Positions 47,367 through 57,657 of a stretch of DNA of 64,000 nucleotides are shown here, in pieces (within the stretch, counting starts at the first letter, position 1; the number at the start of each line of letters is the position of its first letter). Location of the stretch: positions 5,332,001-5,396,000 of the forward strand of contig NZ_CP041185.1 in assembly GCF_006517255.1 (NCBI RefSeq), written 5' to 3'. A model generated the notes under the pieces. The model was not told where the DNA came from. It saw nothing but the letters and a program-made list of their open reading frames with translations, and searched no databases. The position numbers and the translations under genes were made by a program. The DNA comes from Janthinobacterium tructae. Its GTDB lineage: Bacteria > Pseudomonadota > Gammaproteobacteria > Burkholderiales > Burkholderiaceae_D.

Positions 47367-50225
47367 ATGGCGAGTAACAACGTAGCCCAATTTGCCACCG
47401 AACTGAAGATGCCTGCAGATTTGCTGCTGACGCAGCTGCGTTCTGCCGGCGTCGAGAAAAGTTCGACGTCAGATCCATTGTCGAAAGATGATAAGGACAA
47501 GCTTTTGGATCATCTGCGCCGCACACACGGCGCAGCGGCTGACACAGAAAAGAAAAAAATCACCGTGACCCGCAAGGAAACGACTGAAATCAAGCAAGCT
47601 GACGCCACCGGCAAGTCGCGCACCATCCAGGTGGAAGTGCGCAAGAAACGCACTTTCGTCCAGCGTGACGAAGCTGCGCCGGTCGCAGCAGAACCGGTCG
47701 CGCCTGCCGCACCGGTGATCGATCCCGCCGACGTGGCGCGCCGTGAAGAAGATGCCCGTAAACAGGCTGAACTGATCGCCCGCCAGGAAGCTGATCTGCG
47801 CGAAAAGCAAGAACGTCTGGCCAAGCTCGACGCGGAAAAAGAAGCCCAGGCGAAAGCCACACAACAGGCTGAATTGGCTGCGAAGAAAGAAGCTGAAGCG
47901 GAAGCGAAGAAAGCGGCTGCCAAGGCTGCTGCTGCGCCTGCCGTCAGCGCCGCTGCGCCTGTCGTTGACGACGCCGCTGCCGAAGCGAAAAAAGCTGCTG
48001 CCGCCGAAGAAGCGAAGAAGAAAGCTGCCGCCGCTGCTGTTGCCGCCAAGGAAGCCGCTGACAAAGCGGAAGCCACGGACCGTGCACGCAAGGCTGTTGC
48101 CGACGAAGTTGCCCAGATCAAGGCCATGATGAACGCGCCACGCCGCGCCATCAAGGCACCTGAACCCGTACCGGTTCCGGTCAAGCCGAAGGCGCCGGAA
48201 GGCACCCTGCACAAGCCTGCTGACAAGAAACCTGGCGACAAGCCGGGCGACAAGAAGCCTGCTGTTGCAGACAAGAAATCCATCAAGTCGGCGAATGTAT
48301 CGTCCACCTGGTCCGATGACGCGAAAAAACGCGGCACCACCGGTGGTCCCAAGCCACGCGGCAATAGCGGCCCGGGCGGCCGTGACAGCTGGCGCGGTGG
48401 CGCGAAGGGCCGTCGCCCGACGCACCATGACGACCGTGAATCGAACTTCCAGGCTCCTACGGAAGCCGTCGTCAAAGACGTGCACGTACCGGAAACGATT
48501 ACCGTGGCCGAATTGGCACACAAAATGTCCGTCAAGGCATCCGAAGTCATCAAGCATTTGATGAAATTGGGCCAGATGTGCACGATCAACCAGGTGCTGG
48601 ACCAGGAAACCGCCATGATTCTGGTGGAAGAAATGGGCCACAAGGCGTTTGCCGCCGAACTGGACGATCCGGAAGCGCTGCTGGCTGATGTGGGCGAACA
48701 CGCGCACTTCGAGTCGAAGCCACGTGCACCGGTGGTCACCGTCATGGGTCACGTCGACCACGGCAAGACCTCGTTGCTCGATTACATCCGTCGCGCCAAG
48801 GTTGCCTCCGGCGAAGCGGGCGGCATTACGCAGCATATCGGCGCTTACCACGTCAATACGCCACGCGGCATGATCACCTTCCTCGACACCCCGGGCCACG
48901 AAGCGTTTACCGCCATGCGTGCTCGTGGCGCCAAGGCAACCGACATCGTTATTCTGGTGGTTGCCGCCGACGATGGCGTGATGCCGCAAACGAAAGAAGC
49001 GATTGCCCATGCGAAAGCAGCCGGCGTACCGCTGGTGGTGGCGATCAATAAAGTCGACAAACCTGGTGGCAACGTGGATCGCGTGACGCAGGAACTGGTC
49101 GCCGAGCAAGTCGTGCCGGAAGAATACGGTGGCGAATCGCCATTCGTGCCGGTCTCGGCCAAAACGGGTCAGGGTATCGACGACCTGCTGGAACAAGTGC
49201 TGTTGCAAGCCGAAGTGCTGGAACTGACGGCACCGGTCGATGCGCCAGCGCGCGGCCTGGTTGTCGAGGCGCGTCTGGACAAGGGCCGTGGTCCTGTCGC
49301 GACGATTCTGGTGCAGTCCGGTACATTGAAACGCGGCGACGTGATTCTGGCTGGCTCTTCGTATGGCCGTGTTCGCGCCATGCTGGACGAGAACGGCAAG
49401 TCCATCGCTGAAGCCGGTCCTTCGATTCCGGTCGAAATCCAGGGCTTGACGGAAGTGCCGGTTGCCGGTGAAGAAGTCGTCGTCATGGCTGACGAGCGCA
49501 AGGCGCGTGAAATCGGTCTGTTCCGTCAAGGTAAGTTCCGCGACGTGAAACTGGCCAAGCAGCAAGCTGCGAAACTGGAAAACATGTTCGACCAGATGGC
49601 CGAAGGCGAAGTGAAAAACTTGCCACTGATCATCAAAACCGACGTGCAAGGTTCGCAAGAAGCGCTGGTTGGTTCGTTGCAGAAACTGTCGACCTCCGAA
49701 GTGCGCGTACAAGTTGTGCACGCGGCAGTCGGCGGCATCACGGAATCGGACGTCAACCTGGCAGTCGCCTCGAAAGCGGTCATCATCGGCTTCAACGCCC
49801 GTGCTGATGCCCAGGCACGCAAGCTGGCCGAGTCGAATGGCGTGGACATTCGCTACTACAACATCATTTACGATGCGATCGACGAGATCCGGTCGGCGTT
49901 GTCGGGCATGTTGGCACCAGAGAAACGTGAAACCGTCATCGGCCAGGTCGAGATCCGCCAGGTTATCCTGGTCTCGAAAGTGGGCGCGATTGCCGGTTGC
50001 CTGGTCACCGATGGCGTGGTCAAGCGTGCTTCTTCCGTCCGCCTGTTGCGCAACAACATCGTGGTGTGGAGTGGCGAGATCGACTCCCTGAAACGCTTCA
50101 AGGACGATGCGAAAGAAGTTCGCGCCGGTCTGGAGTGCGGCCTGTCGCTGCGCAACTACAACGACATTCAGGTTGGCGACACCCTGGAAGTGTTCGAAGT
50201 CCAGGAAATCGCTCGTACCCTGTAA
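47367..50225 (+). CDS. infB: Translation initiation factor IF-2
   Basis: A 952-residue GTPase that brings initiator tRNA to the 30S subunit. The first ~60 residues hold the small IF2 N-terminal motif ([24 protein letters not shown]). About residues 110-340 are a charged Ala/Lys/Glu-rich, probably helical linker. A second IF2_N motif ([20 protein letters not shown]) lies near residues 380-400. The G domain carries GHVDHGKTS (461-469), DTPGHEAF and NKVDKPGG. The C-terminal domains end with [27 protein letters not shown] precedes the ATG. It is 46 bp downstream of nusA. Internal in-frame starts that give shorter IF-2 forms in E. coli cannot be judged here. Confidence 0.97.
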   Translation: MASNNVAQFATELKMPADLLLTQLRSAGVEKSSTSDPLSKDDKDKLLDHLRRTHGAAADTEKKKITVTRKETTEIKQADATGKSRTIQVEVRKKRTFVQRDEAAPVAAEPVAPAAPVIDPADVARREEDARKQAELIARQEADLREKQERLAKLDAEKEAQAKATQQAELAAKKEAEAEAKKAAAKAAAAPAVSAAAPVVDDAAAEAKKAAAAEEAKKKAAAAAVAAKEAADKAEATDRARKAVADEVAQIKAMMNAPRRAIKAPEPVPVPVKPKAPEGTLHKPADKKPGDKPGDKKPAVADKKSIKSANVSSTWSDDAKKRGTTGGPKPRGNSGPGGRDSWRGGAKGRRPTHHDDRESNFQAPTEAVVKDVHVPETITVAELAHKMSVKASEVIKHLMKLGQMCTINQVLDQETAMILVEEMGHKAFAAELDDPEALLADVGEHAHFESKPRAPVVTVMGHVDHGKTSLLDYIRRAKVASGEAGGITQHIGAYHVNTPRGMITFLDTPGHEAFTAMRARGAKATDIVILVVAADDGVMPQTKEAIAHAKAAGVPLVVAINKVDKPGGNVDRVTQELVAEQVVPEEYGGESPFVPVSAKTGQGIDDLLEQVLLQAEVLELTAPVDAPARGLVVEARLDKGRGPVATILVQSGTLKRGDVILAGSSYGRVRAMLDENGKSIAEAGPSIPVEIQGLTEVPVAGEEVVVMADERKAREIGLFRQGKFRDVKLAKQQAAKLENMFDQMAEGEVKNLPLIIKTDVQGSQEALVGSLQKLSTSEVRVQVVHAAVGGITESDVNLAVASKAVIIGFNARADAQARKLAESNGVDIRYYNIIYDAIDEIRSALSGMLAPEKRETVIGQVEIRQVILVSKVGAIAGCLVTDGVVKRASSVRLLRNNIVVWSGEIDSLKRFKDDAKEVRAGLECGLSLRNYNDIQVGDTLEVFEVQEIARTL

Positions 50226-50339
50226 TCACAGCAGTATTGGCGCGGACATAGTGATGTCCGCGCAAACACGTGGGGCGCATTGGTCAACGGGCAACCGTTT
50301 GACTCATGCGCCCTGCGGCACTTAGGACAGCATAAAATC

Positions 50340-50762
50340 ATGGCTAAACATAGCAAAACCATGCCAGCGCGCGGCTTGCGCGTGGCCGACCAGATCCAGC
50401 GCGATCTGGCTGAAATCGTCGCCTACGAATTGAAAGACCCGCGCGTGGGCACGATGATCACCATCACCGAAGTGCAGATCACGCCCGATTACGCGCATGC
50501 CAAGGTGTTTTTCACGATGTTGAAAGACAGCAAGGAAGCCATCAAGAACACCACCGAAGGCCTGATGGCCGCGTCTGGCTTCATCCGTGGCTTGCTGGGC
50601 AAGCGCCTGCACATCCATACCCTGCCGATGCTGCATTTCGTGCACGACAGCTCGACGTCGCGCGGCATGGAAATGTCCTTGCTGATCGATAAGGCCAACG
50701 CCACGCGCGCGGCCGACGCCGAGCCGGACGAAAAGCCTGCAGACAAAGCGGACGAGCAATAA
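50340..50762 (+). CDS. rbfA: Ribosome-binding factor A
   Basis: A 140-residue KH-fold protein that binds the 30S subunit near helix 1 of 16S rRNA and aids late maturation and cold adaptation. Core: [24 protein letters not shown], then [20 protein letters not shown] and [23 protein letters not shown]. The C-terminal 20 residues are acidic. ATG 50340 is chosen because the preceding in-frame codons (from 50280) do not match the family. The Shine-Dalgarno (AGGA) is 12 nt away, somewhat far. The stop is 2 bp before truB. Confidence 0.94.
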   Translation: MAKHSKTMPARGLRVADQIQRDLAEIVAYELKDPRVGTMITITEVQITPDYAHAKVFFTMLKDSKEAIKNTTEGLMAASGFIRGLLGKRLHIHTLPMLHFVHDSSTSRGMEMSLLIDKANATRAADAEPDEKPADKADEQ

Positions 50763-50764
50763 AC

Positions 50765-51700
50765 GTGGCAGGTCCGAAGAAACCACCGGGCATCAAGCGG
50801 GTGCGCGACCTGGTCGACGGCGTCTTGCTGCTCGATAAGCCCGTGGGCTGGTCCAGCAACGATGCCCTGATCAAGGCCAAGCGCGTGCTGAATGCCAAAA
50901 AAGCGGGCCATACGGGCACGCTGGACCCGTTCGCCACGGGCTTGCTGCCGCTGTGCTTTGGTGAGGCCACGAAGTTCTCGCAGGACTTGCTGGAAGCCGA
51001 TAAAACCTACGAAACCCTGGTGCACCTGGGGCAGACGACGGATACGGGCGATACCGAGGGCGAGGTGCTGGAAACGCGCGACGTCAACGTCACCGAAGAG
51101 CAGATCGAAGCCGTGCTGGCGCAGTTCCGCGGACCGATTTTGCAGACGCCGCCCATGTACTCGGCCTTGAAACGCGACGGCAAGCCCCTATATGAGTATG
51201 CAAGGGCCGGTATCACCCTGGAGCGCGAAGCGCGCCCGGTGACCATCCACAAGCTCGAGTTCCTCGGCTACGAAGCCCCGTTCCTGAAATTGTCCGTGAT
51301 GTGCAGCAAGGGCACGTATATCCGCGTGCTGGGCGAAGACATCGGCCATGCCCTCGGTTGCGGCGGCCATTTGAACGCCTTGCGCCGCACGCAGGTGGGC
51401 AGCCTGACCTTGGACGGCGTCGTCACCCTGGACGAGCTGACGGCGCATGCCGCGCCGCTGAGCTTGCTTGCGCCCGTCGATGCATTATTGTCGAGTTTTC
51501 CCGCCGTCCAGCTGACCGAAGAATTGGCCAAGCGTTTCCTGCACGGCCAGCGCATCGCACTGGGCAAGGAAGAGGTCGCCGTACCAGCCGAACCGGGCAG
51601 GGTGCGCGTGTATCACGACAGCAAGCTGCTGGGCACGGGCCAGTTGCAGGAATACAGCATCCTGGCGCCGGAGCGTCTGATCGCCACGGCACATCAATAA
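50765..51700 (+). CDS. truB: tRNA pseudouridine(55) synthase TruB
   Basis: A 311-residue enzyme making pseudouridine 55 in the T loop of tRNAs. Motifs: GVLLLDKPVGWSSNDAL, then the catalytic AGHTGTLDPFATGLLPLCFGEATK with Asp54, TYETLVHLGQTTDTGD, and GTYIRVLGEDIGHALGCGGHL. The C-terminal PUA-like part ends LAPERLIATAHQ. It starts with GTG (50765), 2 bp after rbfA, so is translationally coupled. It ends the rimP operon; a terminator follows at 51724. Confidence 0.95.
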   Translation: MAGPKKPPGIKRVRDLVDGVLLLDKPVGWSSNDALIKAKRVLNAKKAGHTGTLDPFATGLLPLCFGEATKFSQDLLEADKTYETLVHLGQTTDTGDTEGEVLETRDVNVTEEQIEAVLAQFRGPILQTPPMYSALKRDGKPLYEYARAGITLEREARPVTIHKLEFLGYEAPFLKLSVMCSKGTYIRVLGEDIGHALGCGGHLNALRRTQVGSLTLDGVVTLDELTAHAAPLSLLAPVDALLSSFPAVQLTEELAKRFLHGQRIALGKEEVAVPAEPGRVRVYHDSKLLGTGQLQEYSILAPERLIATAHQ

Positions 51701-51723
51701 GTCACAGCAACGTCATATTACCC

Positions 51724-51754
51724 AGCGACACTCGTTAAACCGTGTCGCTTTTTT
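51724..51754 (+). terminator. Rho-independent terminator after truB
   Basis: AGCGACAC (51724-51731) pairs with GTGTCGCT (51742-51749), with a 10-nt loop, and six Ts follow (51749-51754). It is 24 bp past the truB stop and closes the rimP-truB operon. Confidence 0.9.
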
Positions 51755-51815
51755 AAACAAATCGTCCCCGACTGCGGGAGCCGCCAGCATTTTTAGATAG
51801 CGTTGCAACGCAACA

Positions 51816-51824
51816 TGCTATACT
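51816..51824 (+). promoter_or_regulatory. Extended -10 promoter candidate for typA
   Basis: TG-C-TATACT: an extended -10 (TGn) with TATACT (5 of 6). No well-spaced -35 is seen; TTGCAA (51803) is too near. Transcription would begin near 51831, about 77 nt before typA. Confidence 0.5.
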
Positions 51825-51907
51825 ACGCGGTTCCGGAAATAGATTAGCATTCGGGTATCTCGTACACCTTGTACGCACTCCGCAGTTTTTCAGTAACTAC
51901 TACGACC

Positions 51908-53740
51908 ATGTCAAATACAAAACGCGCAATTCGTAATATCGCCATTATCGCCCACGTTGACCACGGCAAAACCACGCTGGTGGATCAGCTGCTGCGCCAA
52001 TCCGGCACCTTCCGTGAAAACCAAGCGGTCGACACCCGAGTCATGGACTCGAACGACCTGGAAAAGGAGCGCGGCATTACGATTCTGTCGAAGAACTGCG
52101 CTGTTGAGTACGAAGGCACCCACATCAACATCGTCGACACCCCAGGCCACGCCGACTTCGGCGGCGAAGTGGAACGTGTTCTGTCGATGGTCGACTCGGT
52201 TCTGCTGCTGATCGATGCACAAGAAGGCCCGATGCCGCAAACCCGTTTCGTCACGCGCAAAGCGCTGGCACTGGGTCTGAAGCCTATCGTCATCGTCAAC
52301 AAGATCGACCGTCCAGGCGCACGTCCGGACTGGGCCATCAACCAGACGTTCGAACTGTTCGACAAACTGGGCGCTACCGACGAACAACTCGATTTCCCTA
52401 TCATTTACGCTTCGGGCCTGAACGGCTATGCCGGCCTGACCGAAGACGTGCGCAGCGGCGACATGAAGCCGATGTTCGATGCGATCCTGCAACACGTGCC
52501 TGTCCGTGATGACAATCCGGAAGGCCCGCTGCAAATGCAAATCACCTCGCTCGACTACTCGTCGTACGTCGGCAAGATCGGCATTGGCCGCGTCAACCGC
52601 GGTACCGTCAAGGTCGGCCAGGACGTGCTGGTCATCAACGGTCCAGGCGCCACGCCGATCAAAGGCCGCATCAACCAGGTGCTGAACTTCAAGGGCCTGG
52701 AGCGCGTGCTGGTAGACGAAGCCGTTGCCGGCGACATCTGCCTGATCAACGGTATCGACGAAATCGGCATCGGTTCGACCCTGTGCGCAGTCGATACCCC
52801 GGAAGCGCTGCCTATGCTGACCGTCGACGAGCCAACCCTGACCATGAACTTCATGGTCAACAACTCGCCACTGGCTGGCCGCGAAGGCAAGTTCGTGACC
52901 TCGCGTCAATTGCGTGACCGTCTGGACCGCGAACTGAAAGCCAACGTTGCTCTGCGCGTAGCGCCGACCGACGACGATACGATCTTTGAAGTATCGGGCC
53001 GTGGTGAATTGCACCTGACGATTCTGCTCGAAAACATGCGTCGCGAAGGCTTCGAGCTGGCCGTATCGCGTCCGCGCGTGGTCTACAAGATGGTCGATGG
53101 TGTGCGCCACGAGCCGTTTGAAAACCTGTCGGTCGACGTGGAAGAAGTCAACCAGGGCGGCGTCATGGAAGAGCTGGGCCGTCGTCGTGGCGACCTGCAA
53201 AACATGGAATCGGATGGCAAGGGCCGCGTGCGTCTCGAGTATCTGATCCCGGCGCGTGGCCTGATCGGCTTCCAGGGCGAATTCATGACCCTGACCCGCG
53301 GCACCGGCTTGATGAGCCACGTATTCAACGAATACGCGCCAGTCGACAACACCCGTGGTGAAATGGCTGGCCGTCGTAACGGCGTGCTGATCTCGCAAGA
53401 TGACGGCGCCGCTGTTGCCTACGCCCTGTGGAAACTGCAAGATCGCGGCCGCATGTTCGTGGTCCACAACGATCCAGTGTACGAAGGCATGATCATCGGT
53501 ATTCACTCGCGTGACAACGATCTGGTCGTCAACCCGATCAAGGGCAAGCAGCTGACCAACGTGCGTTCGTCGGGTACCGATGAAGCAGTGCGCCTGGTAC
53601 CACCAGTGCAAATGTCGCTGGAGTACGCGGTGGAATTCATCGCCGACGACGAACTGGTTGAAATCACGCCTAAATCGATCCGTCTGCGCAAGCGCTTCCT
53701 GAAAGAAAACGAGCGTAAGCGCGCCGGCCGCGACTCGTAA
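51908..53740 (+). CDS. typA: Ribosome-associated GTPase TypA/BipA
   Basis: A 610-residue translational GTPase of the EF-G family that acts in 50S assembly and stress or low-temperature growth. G motifs: AHVDHGKTT (residues 15-23), RGITILSKN (switch I), [14 protein letters not shown] and [10 protein letters not shown]. Domains III and V and the TypA-specific C-terminus ([23 protein letters not shown]) are clear; [16 protein letters not shown] ends the protein. ATG 51908 gives the normal N-terminus; the in-frame extension to 51869 is not conserved. It appears to be transcribed separately from truB. Confidence 0.96.
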   Translation: MSNTKRAIRNIAIIAHVDHGKTTLVDQLLRQSGTFRENQAVDTRVMDSNDLEKERGITILSKNCAVEYEGTHINIVDTPGHADFGGEVERVLSMVDSVLLLIDAQEGPMPQTRFVTRKALALGLKPIVIVNKIDRPGARPDWAINQTFELFDKLGATDEQLDFPIIYASGLNGYAGLTEDVRSGDMKPMFDAILQHVPVRDDNPEGPLQMQITSLDYSSYVGKIGIGRVNRGTVKVGQDVLVINGPGATPIKGRINQVLNFKGLERVLVDEAVAGDICLINGIDEIGIGSTLCAVDTPEALPMLTVDEPTLTMNFMVNNSPLAGREGKFVTSRQLRDRLDRELKANVALRVAPTDDDTIFEVSGRGELHLTILLENMRREGFELAVSRPRVVYKMVDGVRHEPFENLSVDVEEVNQGGVMEELGRRRGDLQNMESDGKGRVRLEYLIPARGLIGFQGEFMTLTRGTGLMSHVFNEYAPVDNTRGEMAGRRNGVLISQDDGAAVAYALWKLQDRGRMFVVHNDPVYEGMIIGIHSRDNDLVVNPIKGKQLTNVRSSGTDEAVRLVPPVQMSLEYAVEFIADDELVEITPKSIRLRKRFLKENERKRAGRDS

Positions 53741-53780
53741 TTGTTGTAGTGGTGCGGCGCTGCGTCGCCGCGCCAACCAG

Positions 53781-53825
53781 ACCCGCTGTGCTTGCATAAC
53801 CTTGCGGTGATGCGACACAGCGGGT
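53781..53825 (+). terminator. Long perfect hairpin between typA and dusA
   Basis: ACCCGCTGTG (53781-53790) pairs perfectly with CACAGCGGGT (53816-53825), with only TTT after it. A second hairpin (TGCGGCG with CGCCGCG, about 53755-53772) lies just upstream. It could be a weak terminator for typA or a processing signal. Confidence 0.5.
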
Positions 53826-53863
53826 TTGCCGTTCTGGATTCCCTTTTTTGTAGCGAGCGTATT

Positions 53864-54859
53864 GTGACTGTCCTAACCCTGCCTTCCCGCCGCCTGTCCG
53901 TCGCCCCGATGATGGACTGGAGCGACCGCCATTGCCGCAAGTTCCACCGCGAAATCACGCGCCACACCTGGCTCTACACCGAGATGGTGACGACGGGCGC
54001 GCTGGTGTATGGCGACGTGGAACGCCATTTGCGCTTCAACGAGGAAGAGCACCCGGTGGCGCTGCAGCTGGGCGGCAGCGACCCGAAGGACCTTGCCACC
54101 AGCGCCAGGCTGGGCCAGCAATGGGGCTATGATGAAATCAACCTGAACTGCGGCTGCCCGTCCGAGCGCGTGCAGAAGGGCGCGTTTGGCGCCTGCCTGA
54201 TGGCCGAGCCGCAACTGGTGGCCGACTGCGTGAAAGCCATGCGCGACGTGGTCGATATCGACGTCACGGTGAAGCACCGCATCGGCATCGATGACAGCGA
54301 GTCGTATGACTTCGTGCGCGATTTCGTCGGCACCGTGGCCGATGCCGGCTGCAAGACGTTTATCGTGCATGCGCGCAATGCCATCCTGAAAGGCTTGAGC
54401 CCGAAGGAAAACCGCGAAGTGCCGCCCCTCAAATATGACTATGCCTACCGCTTGAAGCGCGAGTTTCCCCAGTTCGAGTTCATTATCAATGGCGGCATCA
54501 AGACCCTGGACGAGATCGACCTGCATCTGCAGCACCTCGACGGCGTGATGCTGGGCCGTGAGGCGTATCACAACCCGTACGTGATGGCACAGTTCGACCA
54601 GCGCTACTACGGCGACGACACGCCCGTGAAAACGCGCGAACAGGTGCTTGAAGCGATGATTCCCTATATTAGCGCGCAGCTGGAAAAGGAAGCGGGGCGG
54701 CTGAAGCTCAACAGCATCACGCGCCACATGCTGGGCTTGATGCAAAACCTGCCTGGCGCGCGCGGTTTCCGCCAGACCCTGTCCGATTCGAAGAAGCTGG
54801 CCTCGGGCGACCCGCGCCTGCTGCTGGAAGCGGCGGCGCGCCTGTCTCTGCCCGCCTGA
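53864..54859 (+). CDS. dusA: tRNA-dihydrouridine(20/20a) synthase DusA
   Basis: A 331-residue FMN-dependent enzyme that reduces uridines at positions 20 and 20a of tRNA. Motifs: RRLSVAPMMDWSDRHCRKF, YTEMVTTGALVYGD, PVALQLGGSDPKDLA, EINLNCGCPSERV with the catalytic Cys98, and KHRIGIDDSESYDFV. The late FEFIINGGIKTLDE and LDGVMLGREAYHNPY contact FMN. I chose the GTG at 53864, since the next ATGs lie inside the conserved core and the upstream ATG (53792) overlaps the 53781 hairpin. The Shine-Dalgarno is poor. The stop overlaps the next gene's ATG (TGATG). Confidence 0.93.
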   Translation: MTVLTLPSRRLSVAPMMDWSDRHCRKFHREITRHTWLYTEMVTTGALVYGDVERHLRFNEEEHPVALQLGGSDPKDLATSARLGQQWGYDEINLNCGCPSERVQKGAFGACLMAEPQLVADCVKAMRDVVDIDVTVKHRIGIDDSESYDFVRDFVGTVADAGCKTFIVHARNAILKGLSPKENREVPPLKYDYAYRLKREFPQFEFIINGGIKTLDEIDLHLQHLDGVMLGREAYHNPYVMAQFDQRYYGDDTPVKTREQVLEAMIPYISAQLEKEAGRLKLNSITRHMLGLMQNLPGARGFRQTLSDSKKLASGDPRLLLEAAARLSLPA

Positions 54860-55323
54860 TGAGCGGTGACTGCCACAGCCTTGCGCGCCTGATCGACGGC
54901 TACCTGCTGGCCGTCAGCGCGCTCAAGGATGATGGCAGCCTCTTCGCCTGTACCTATCTGGCGGCGCTGCCGCCGCAGGCGTCCTTTGACGCGCTGTGCC
55001 GCGCGCTGGAGATAGCGCCGGACGGCCTGCGCCTGCAGCCGATAGCAACAGTCGTGTGCAGCGGCGCCTTGTGCACGCCGCGCCAGTGGCTGATCGAGCG
55101 CTTGTGTCCGATCAGTGAGGCGGACCGCGCGCCGCTCGATGCGCGTCTATATGACGGTTTCGAGCGCGAACTGGCCGAACTGCTGGGCAAAGAGCCGCAC
55201 TGGTATCAACTGGTATCATCGGGTCAGCGCCGCCTGGCCGGACAATTGGGCGCCATCTGGAGCGTCTTTGTCTTTGGCACAGAGTGCCACGCCTATGCGA
55301 TGCATTGCAGCTGGGACAATTGA
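54859..55323 (+). CDS. Hypothetical protein coupled to dusA
   Basis: A 154-residue protein I do not recognise. No signal peptide or clear transmembrane segment is seen. It has seven cysteines (near residues 5, 30, 47, 67, 72, 86 and 144), spread out rather than in a zinc pattern, and a late hydrophobic stretch, AIWSVFVFGTECHAYAMHC. The ATG overlaps the dusA stop by one base, so it is translationally coupled and probably real. It may be a cytosolic accessory protein; no function is proposed. Confidence 0.65.
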   Translation: MSGDCHSLARLIDGYLLAVSALKDDGSLFACTYLAALPPQASFDALCRALEIAPDGLRLQPIATVVCSGALCTPRQWLIERLCPISEADRAPLDARLYDGFERELAELLGKEPHWYQLVSSGQRRLAGQLGAIWSVFVFGTECHAYAMHCSWDN

Positions 55324-55842
55324 TTCAACTTGTCTATACCGCTGCCCCGGCGCAGTGGTATTGTCCGCACTTCCCCTTCCTCTGAGCACCTCTCCACAAA
55401 CGATCCAATATGGCTACGCCATGTGTTGTAAATGCGCTGTTTCGGCGCACGCCCGCACTGCCTTGGGGCATTTCTAGTAGGCAAGAAACGGCGTTGTTGC
55501 CATTTCCCCGAAGAAAGTTAATCAGGCATTTATTCAGGTACTTATTGCTTGCTTTGAGGCAAAATTTACACCTATAATTGATTATAGACAAATATTTCTC
55601 ATATGAATTTTTGATGTTGATTTCATATTAACGGTGTCAACAATTCAGTATGTGGAACAAATTTGCATTCGCAGTCACTGGCGTTTTCAGGGCTGTTGTA
55701 GACCAGGAAGTACCCCAGGCTGCGTGCGGCCGGATACCGCCAGCATACCAATGGGTAAGGGCGGATACCGGTGTCTCGCGGCCTTCGTCTTGTCGTGCCG
55801 GGCAAAAATTCTTATCAATAGTTTCATTTACGAAGAGCCGAA
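55324..55842. other. Intergenic region upstream of the chemoreceptor
   Basis: About 519 bp. A perfect -10 TATAAT lies at 55573-55578 with a poor -35 (TTGCTT, 18 bp). From about 55670 the base composition becomes GC-rich and structured, including the hairpin at 55730-55771. Frames of about 70 codons exist on both strands over 55637-55855 but lack Shine-Dalgarno sequences and any known domain. Confidence 0.5.
55730..55771 (+). promoter_or_regulatory. Hairpin with symmetric ATA/ATA internal loop, leader of the chemoreceptor gene
   Basis: CCGG-ATA-CCGCC (55730-55741) faces GGCGG-ATA-CCGG (55760-55771). Both stems are perfect, with identical ATA triplets opposite each other and an 18-nt loop. It lies 71 nt before the chemoreceptor ATG. 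I do not recognise a known riboswitch; the c-di-GMP (GEMM) consensus was considered and not matched. Confidence 0.45.
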
Positions 55843-57597
55843 ATGAATTTAGCAAAAATGAAGGTTGGTACCCGCCTGGGCCTGGGATTCGCCCTGGTAC
55901 TGGTTCTGCTGGTGGCCGTGACCGTCCTCGGCATCGCGCGCATGGCGCAAATCCAGGAACGTCTCGATCACGTGATCAATGTCAACAATGTCGTCACCCG
56001 CCTGGTGATCGACATGCGTGGCAACGTCAGCGACCGCATCACCTCGCTGCGCATCCTCACCCTGATGACTGACGCGAGCGATATGGAGCCGGAAATGGCG
56101 CGTATCAAGACGCAGACCAGCACCTATCAGGAAACGCAGAAAAAGCTCGAAGAGAAATTCGCCGTCGAGTCGACTGCCGAAGAAAAAACCTTGCTCGCTT
56201 CGATCAAGGAATACGAGGCGGCAGCCATGCCGGCCATCGCCAAGGCGTCGGCACTGTGGATGGCCAACGATGCGGAAGGCGCCACGCGCGTGATGATCAA
56301 GGAAATCCGCCCGGTACAGAAAAAATGGATCGATGCGCTGGAGCAATTGGCCACCCTGGAAGACAAGTTGAACGAGCAGATGCAATCGGATGCCCGCAAG
56401 GCGTTTGACAGCGCGCGCCTGTTCATGATCATCCTCGGCGTACTGGCCGTGGCGATGGGCGTGGCGGCGGCACTGATCATTACCCGTGGCCTGCTCAAGC
56501 AGCTCGGCGGCGAACCCGACTATACGGCCTCGATTGCCGGCAGCATCGCCAAGGGCGATCTGTCGATCGGCATCCACACGCAAAGCTCGGACAATTCCAG
56601 CCTGCTGGCGGAAATGAAAGAAATGCGCAATAGCCTGGTCGGCGTCGTCGGCCAGGTGCGGGTCGGTACGGAAACCATCGGCACGGCCTCGCATGAAATC
56701 GCCGACGGCATTATCGACCTGTCTTCGCGCACCGAAATGCAGGCCAGCGCACTGGAAAAAACCGCCTCCGCCATGGAAGAGCTGACTTCGACCGTGAAAC
56801 AGAATGCGGACAATGCGCGTGAAGCCAACAAGCTGGCCGCCACTGCATCGGACGTGGCCCTGAAGGGCGGTTCCGTGGTGTCGCAAGTGGTTGACACCAT
56901 GAGCTCGATCAATGAATCGGCGAAGAAAATTGTCGACATCATCGGCGTCATCGATGGCATCGCCTTCCAGACCAACATCCTGGCGCTGAACGCGGCCGTG
57001 GAAGCGGCGCGTGCCGGCGAGCAAGGCCGCGGCTTTGCCGTGGTGGCCTCGGAAGTGCGCAACCTGGCGCAGCGCTCCGCTGGCGCCGCGAAAGAAATCA
57101 AGATTCTCATCGACGATTCGGCCGAGAAGACGGAACGCGGCACGCGCCTGGTAGGCCAGGCTGGCGTGACGATGGGCGAAGTGGTCGACAGCGTGCGCCG
57201 CGTCACCGACATCATGAGCGAGATCGCCAGTGCCAGCCAGGAGCAAAGCGCCGGCATCGAACAGGTCAACCTGTCGATCATCGAGATGGATGGCATGACG
57301 CAGCAAAATGCGGCCCTGGTGGAACAGGCGGCCGCTGCGGCGCAAAGCTTGCAAGACCAGGCGGCCGAACTGGCCCATGTGGTCAGCATCTTCAAACTGG
57401 TCGAAGGCGAAGAGAAGCCGGCAGCGTATGTGCCGGCCCCGGTGGCCGCCGCGCCCGTCGCCGTGCGCAAGCCTGCGCCGGCATTGCGCCCGGTGAAGTC
57501 GCTGACCCGCAAGCCGGAAGCGGCCGCTCCCGTGGCCGCTCCTGCGCCACGCAAGGCGGCAGGCGCCGGCAGCAATGACGAGTGGGAAGAGTTTTAA
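55843..57597 (+). CDS. Methyl-accepting chemotaxis protein (Tar-like four-helix-bundle type)
   Basis: A 584-residue chemoreceptor. TM1 about residues 10-32, a periplasmic four-helix-bundle ligand domain about 33-190, TM2 about 191-212, HAMP about 213-265, and the cytoplasmic signalling coiled coil to about 525. The hairpin tip is intact ([20 protein letters not shown] and [11 protein letters not shown]). A flexible Ala/Pro/Lys linker leads to the C-terminal NDEWEEF, which fits the xWxxF pentapeptide that tethers CheR/CheB. The ligand is unknown. It would signal through CheW-CheA to the flagellar motor. No che genes are in the window; the leader has a structured hairpin. Confidence 0.94.
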   Translation: MNLAKMKVGTRLGLGFALVLVLLVAVTVLGIARMAQIQERLDHVINVNNVVTRLVIDMRGNVSDRITSLRILTLMTDASDMEPEMARIKTQTSTYQETQKKLEEKFAVESTAEEKTLLASIKEYEAAAMPAIAKASALWMANDAEGATRVMIKEIRPVQKKWIDALEQLATLEDKLNEQMQSDARKAFDSARLFMIILGVLAVAMGVAAALIITRGLLKQLGGEPDYTASIAGSIAKGDLSIGIHTQSSDNSSLLAEMKEMRNSLVGVVGQVRVGTETIGTASHEIADGIIDLSSRTEMQASALEKTASAMEELTSTVKQNADNAREANKLAATASDVALKGGSVVSQVVDTMSSINESAKKIVDIIGVIDGIAFQTNILALNAAVEAARAGEQGRGFAVVASEVRNLAQRSAGAAKEIKILIDDSAEKTERGTRLVGQAGVTMGEVVDSVRRVTDIMSEIASASQEQSAGIEQVNLSIIEMDGMTQQNAALVEQAAAAAQSLQDQAAELAHVVSIFKLVEGEEKPAAYVPAPVAAAPVAVRKPAPALRPVKSLTRKPEAAAPVAAPAPRKAAGAGSNDEWEEF

Positions 57598-57657
57598 GCG
57601 CGACCAACAGCGCTCAGGAAGTAGTAATTACCGTATCTGATAATCATGGGGAAGCAC

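Noticed and set aside
55690..55790. c-di-GMP (GEMM) riboswitch before the chemoreceptor
   Set aside because: Hairpins exist, but the conserved GEMM tetraloop/receptor sequences are not seen.
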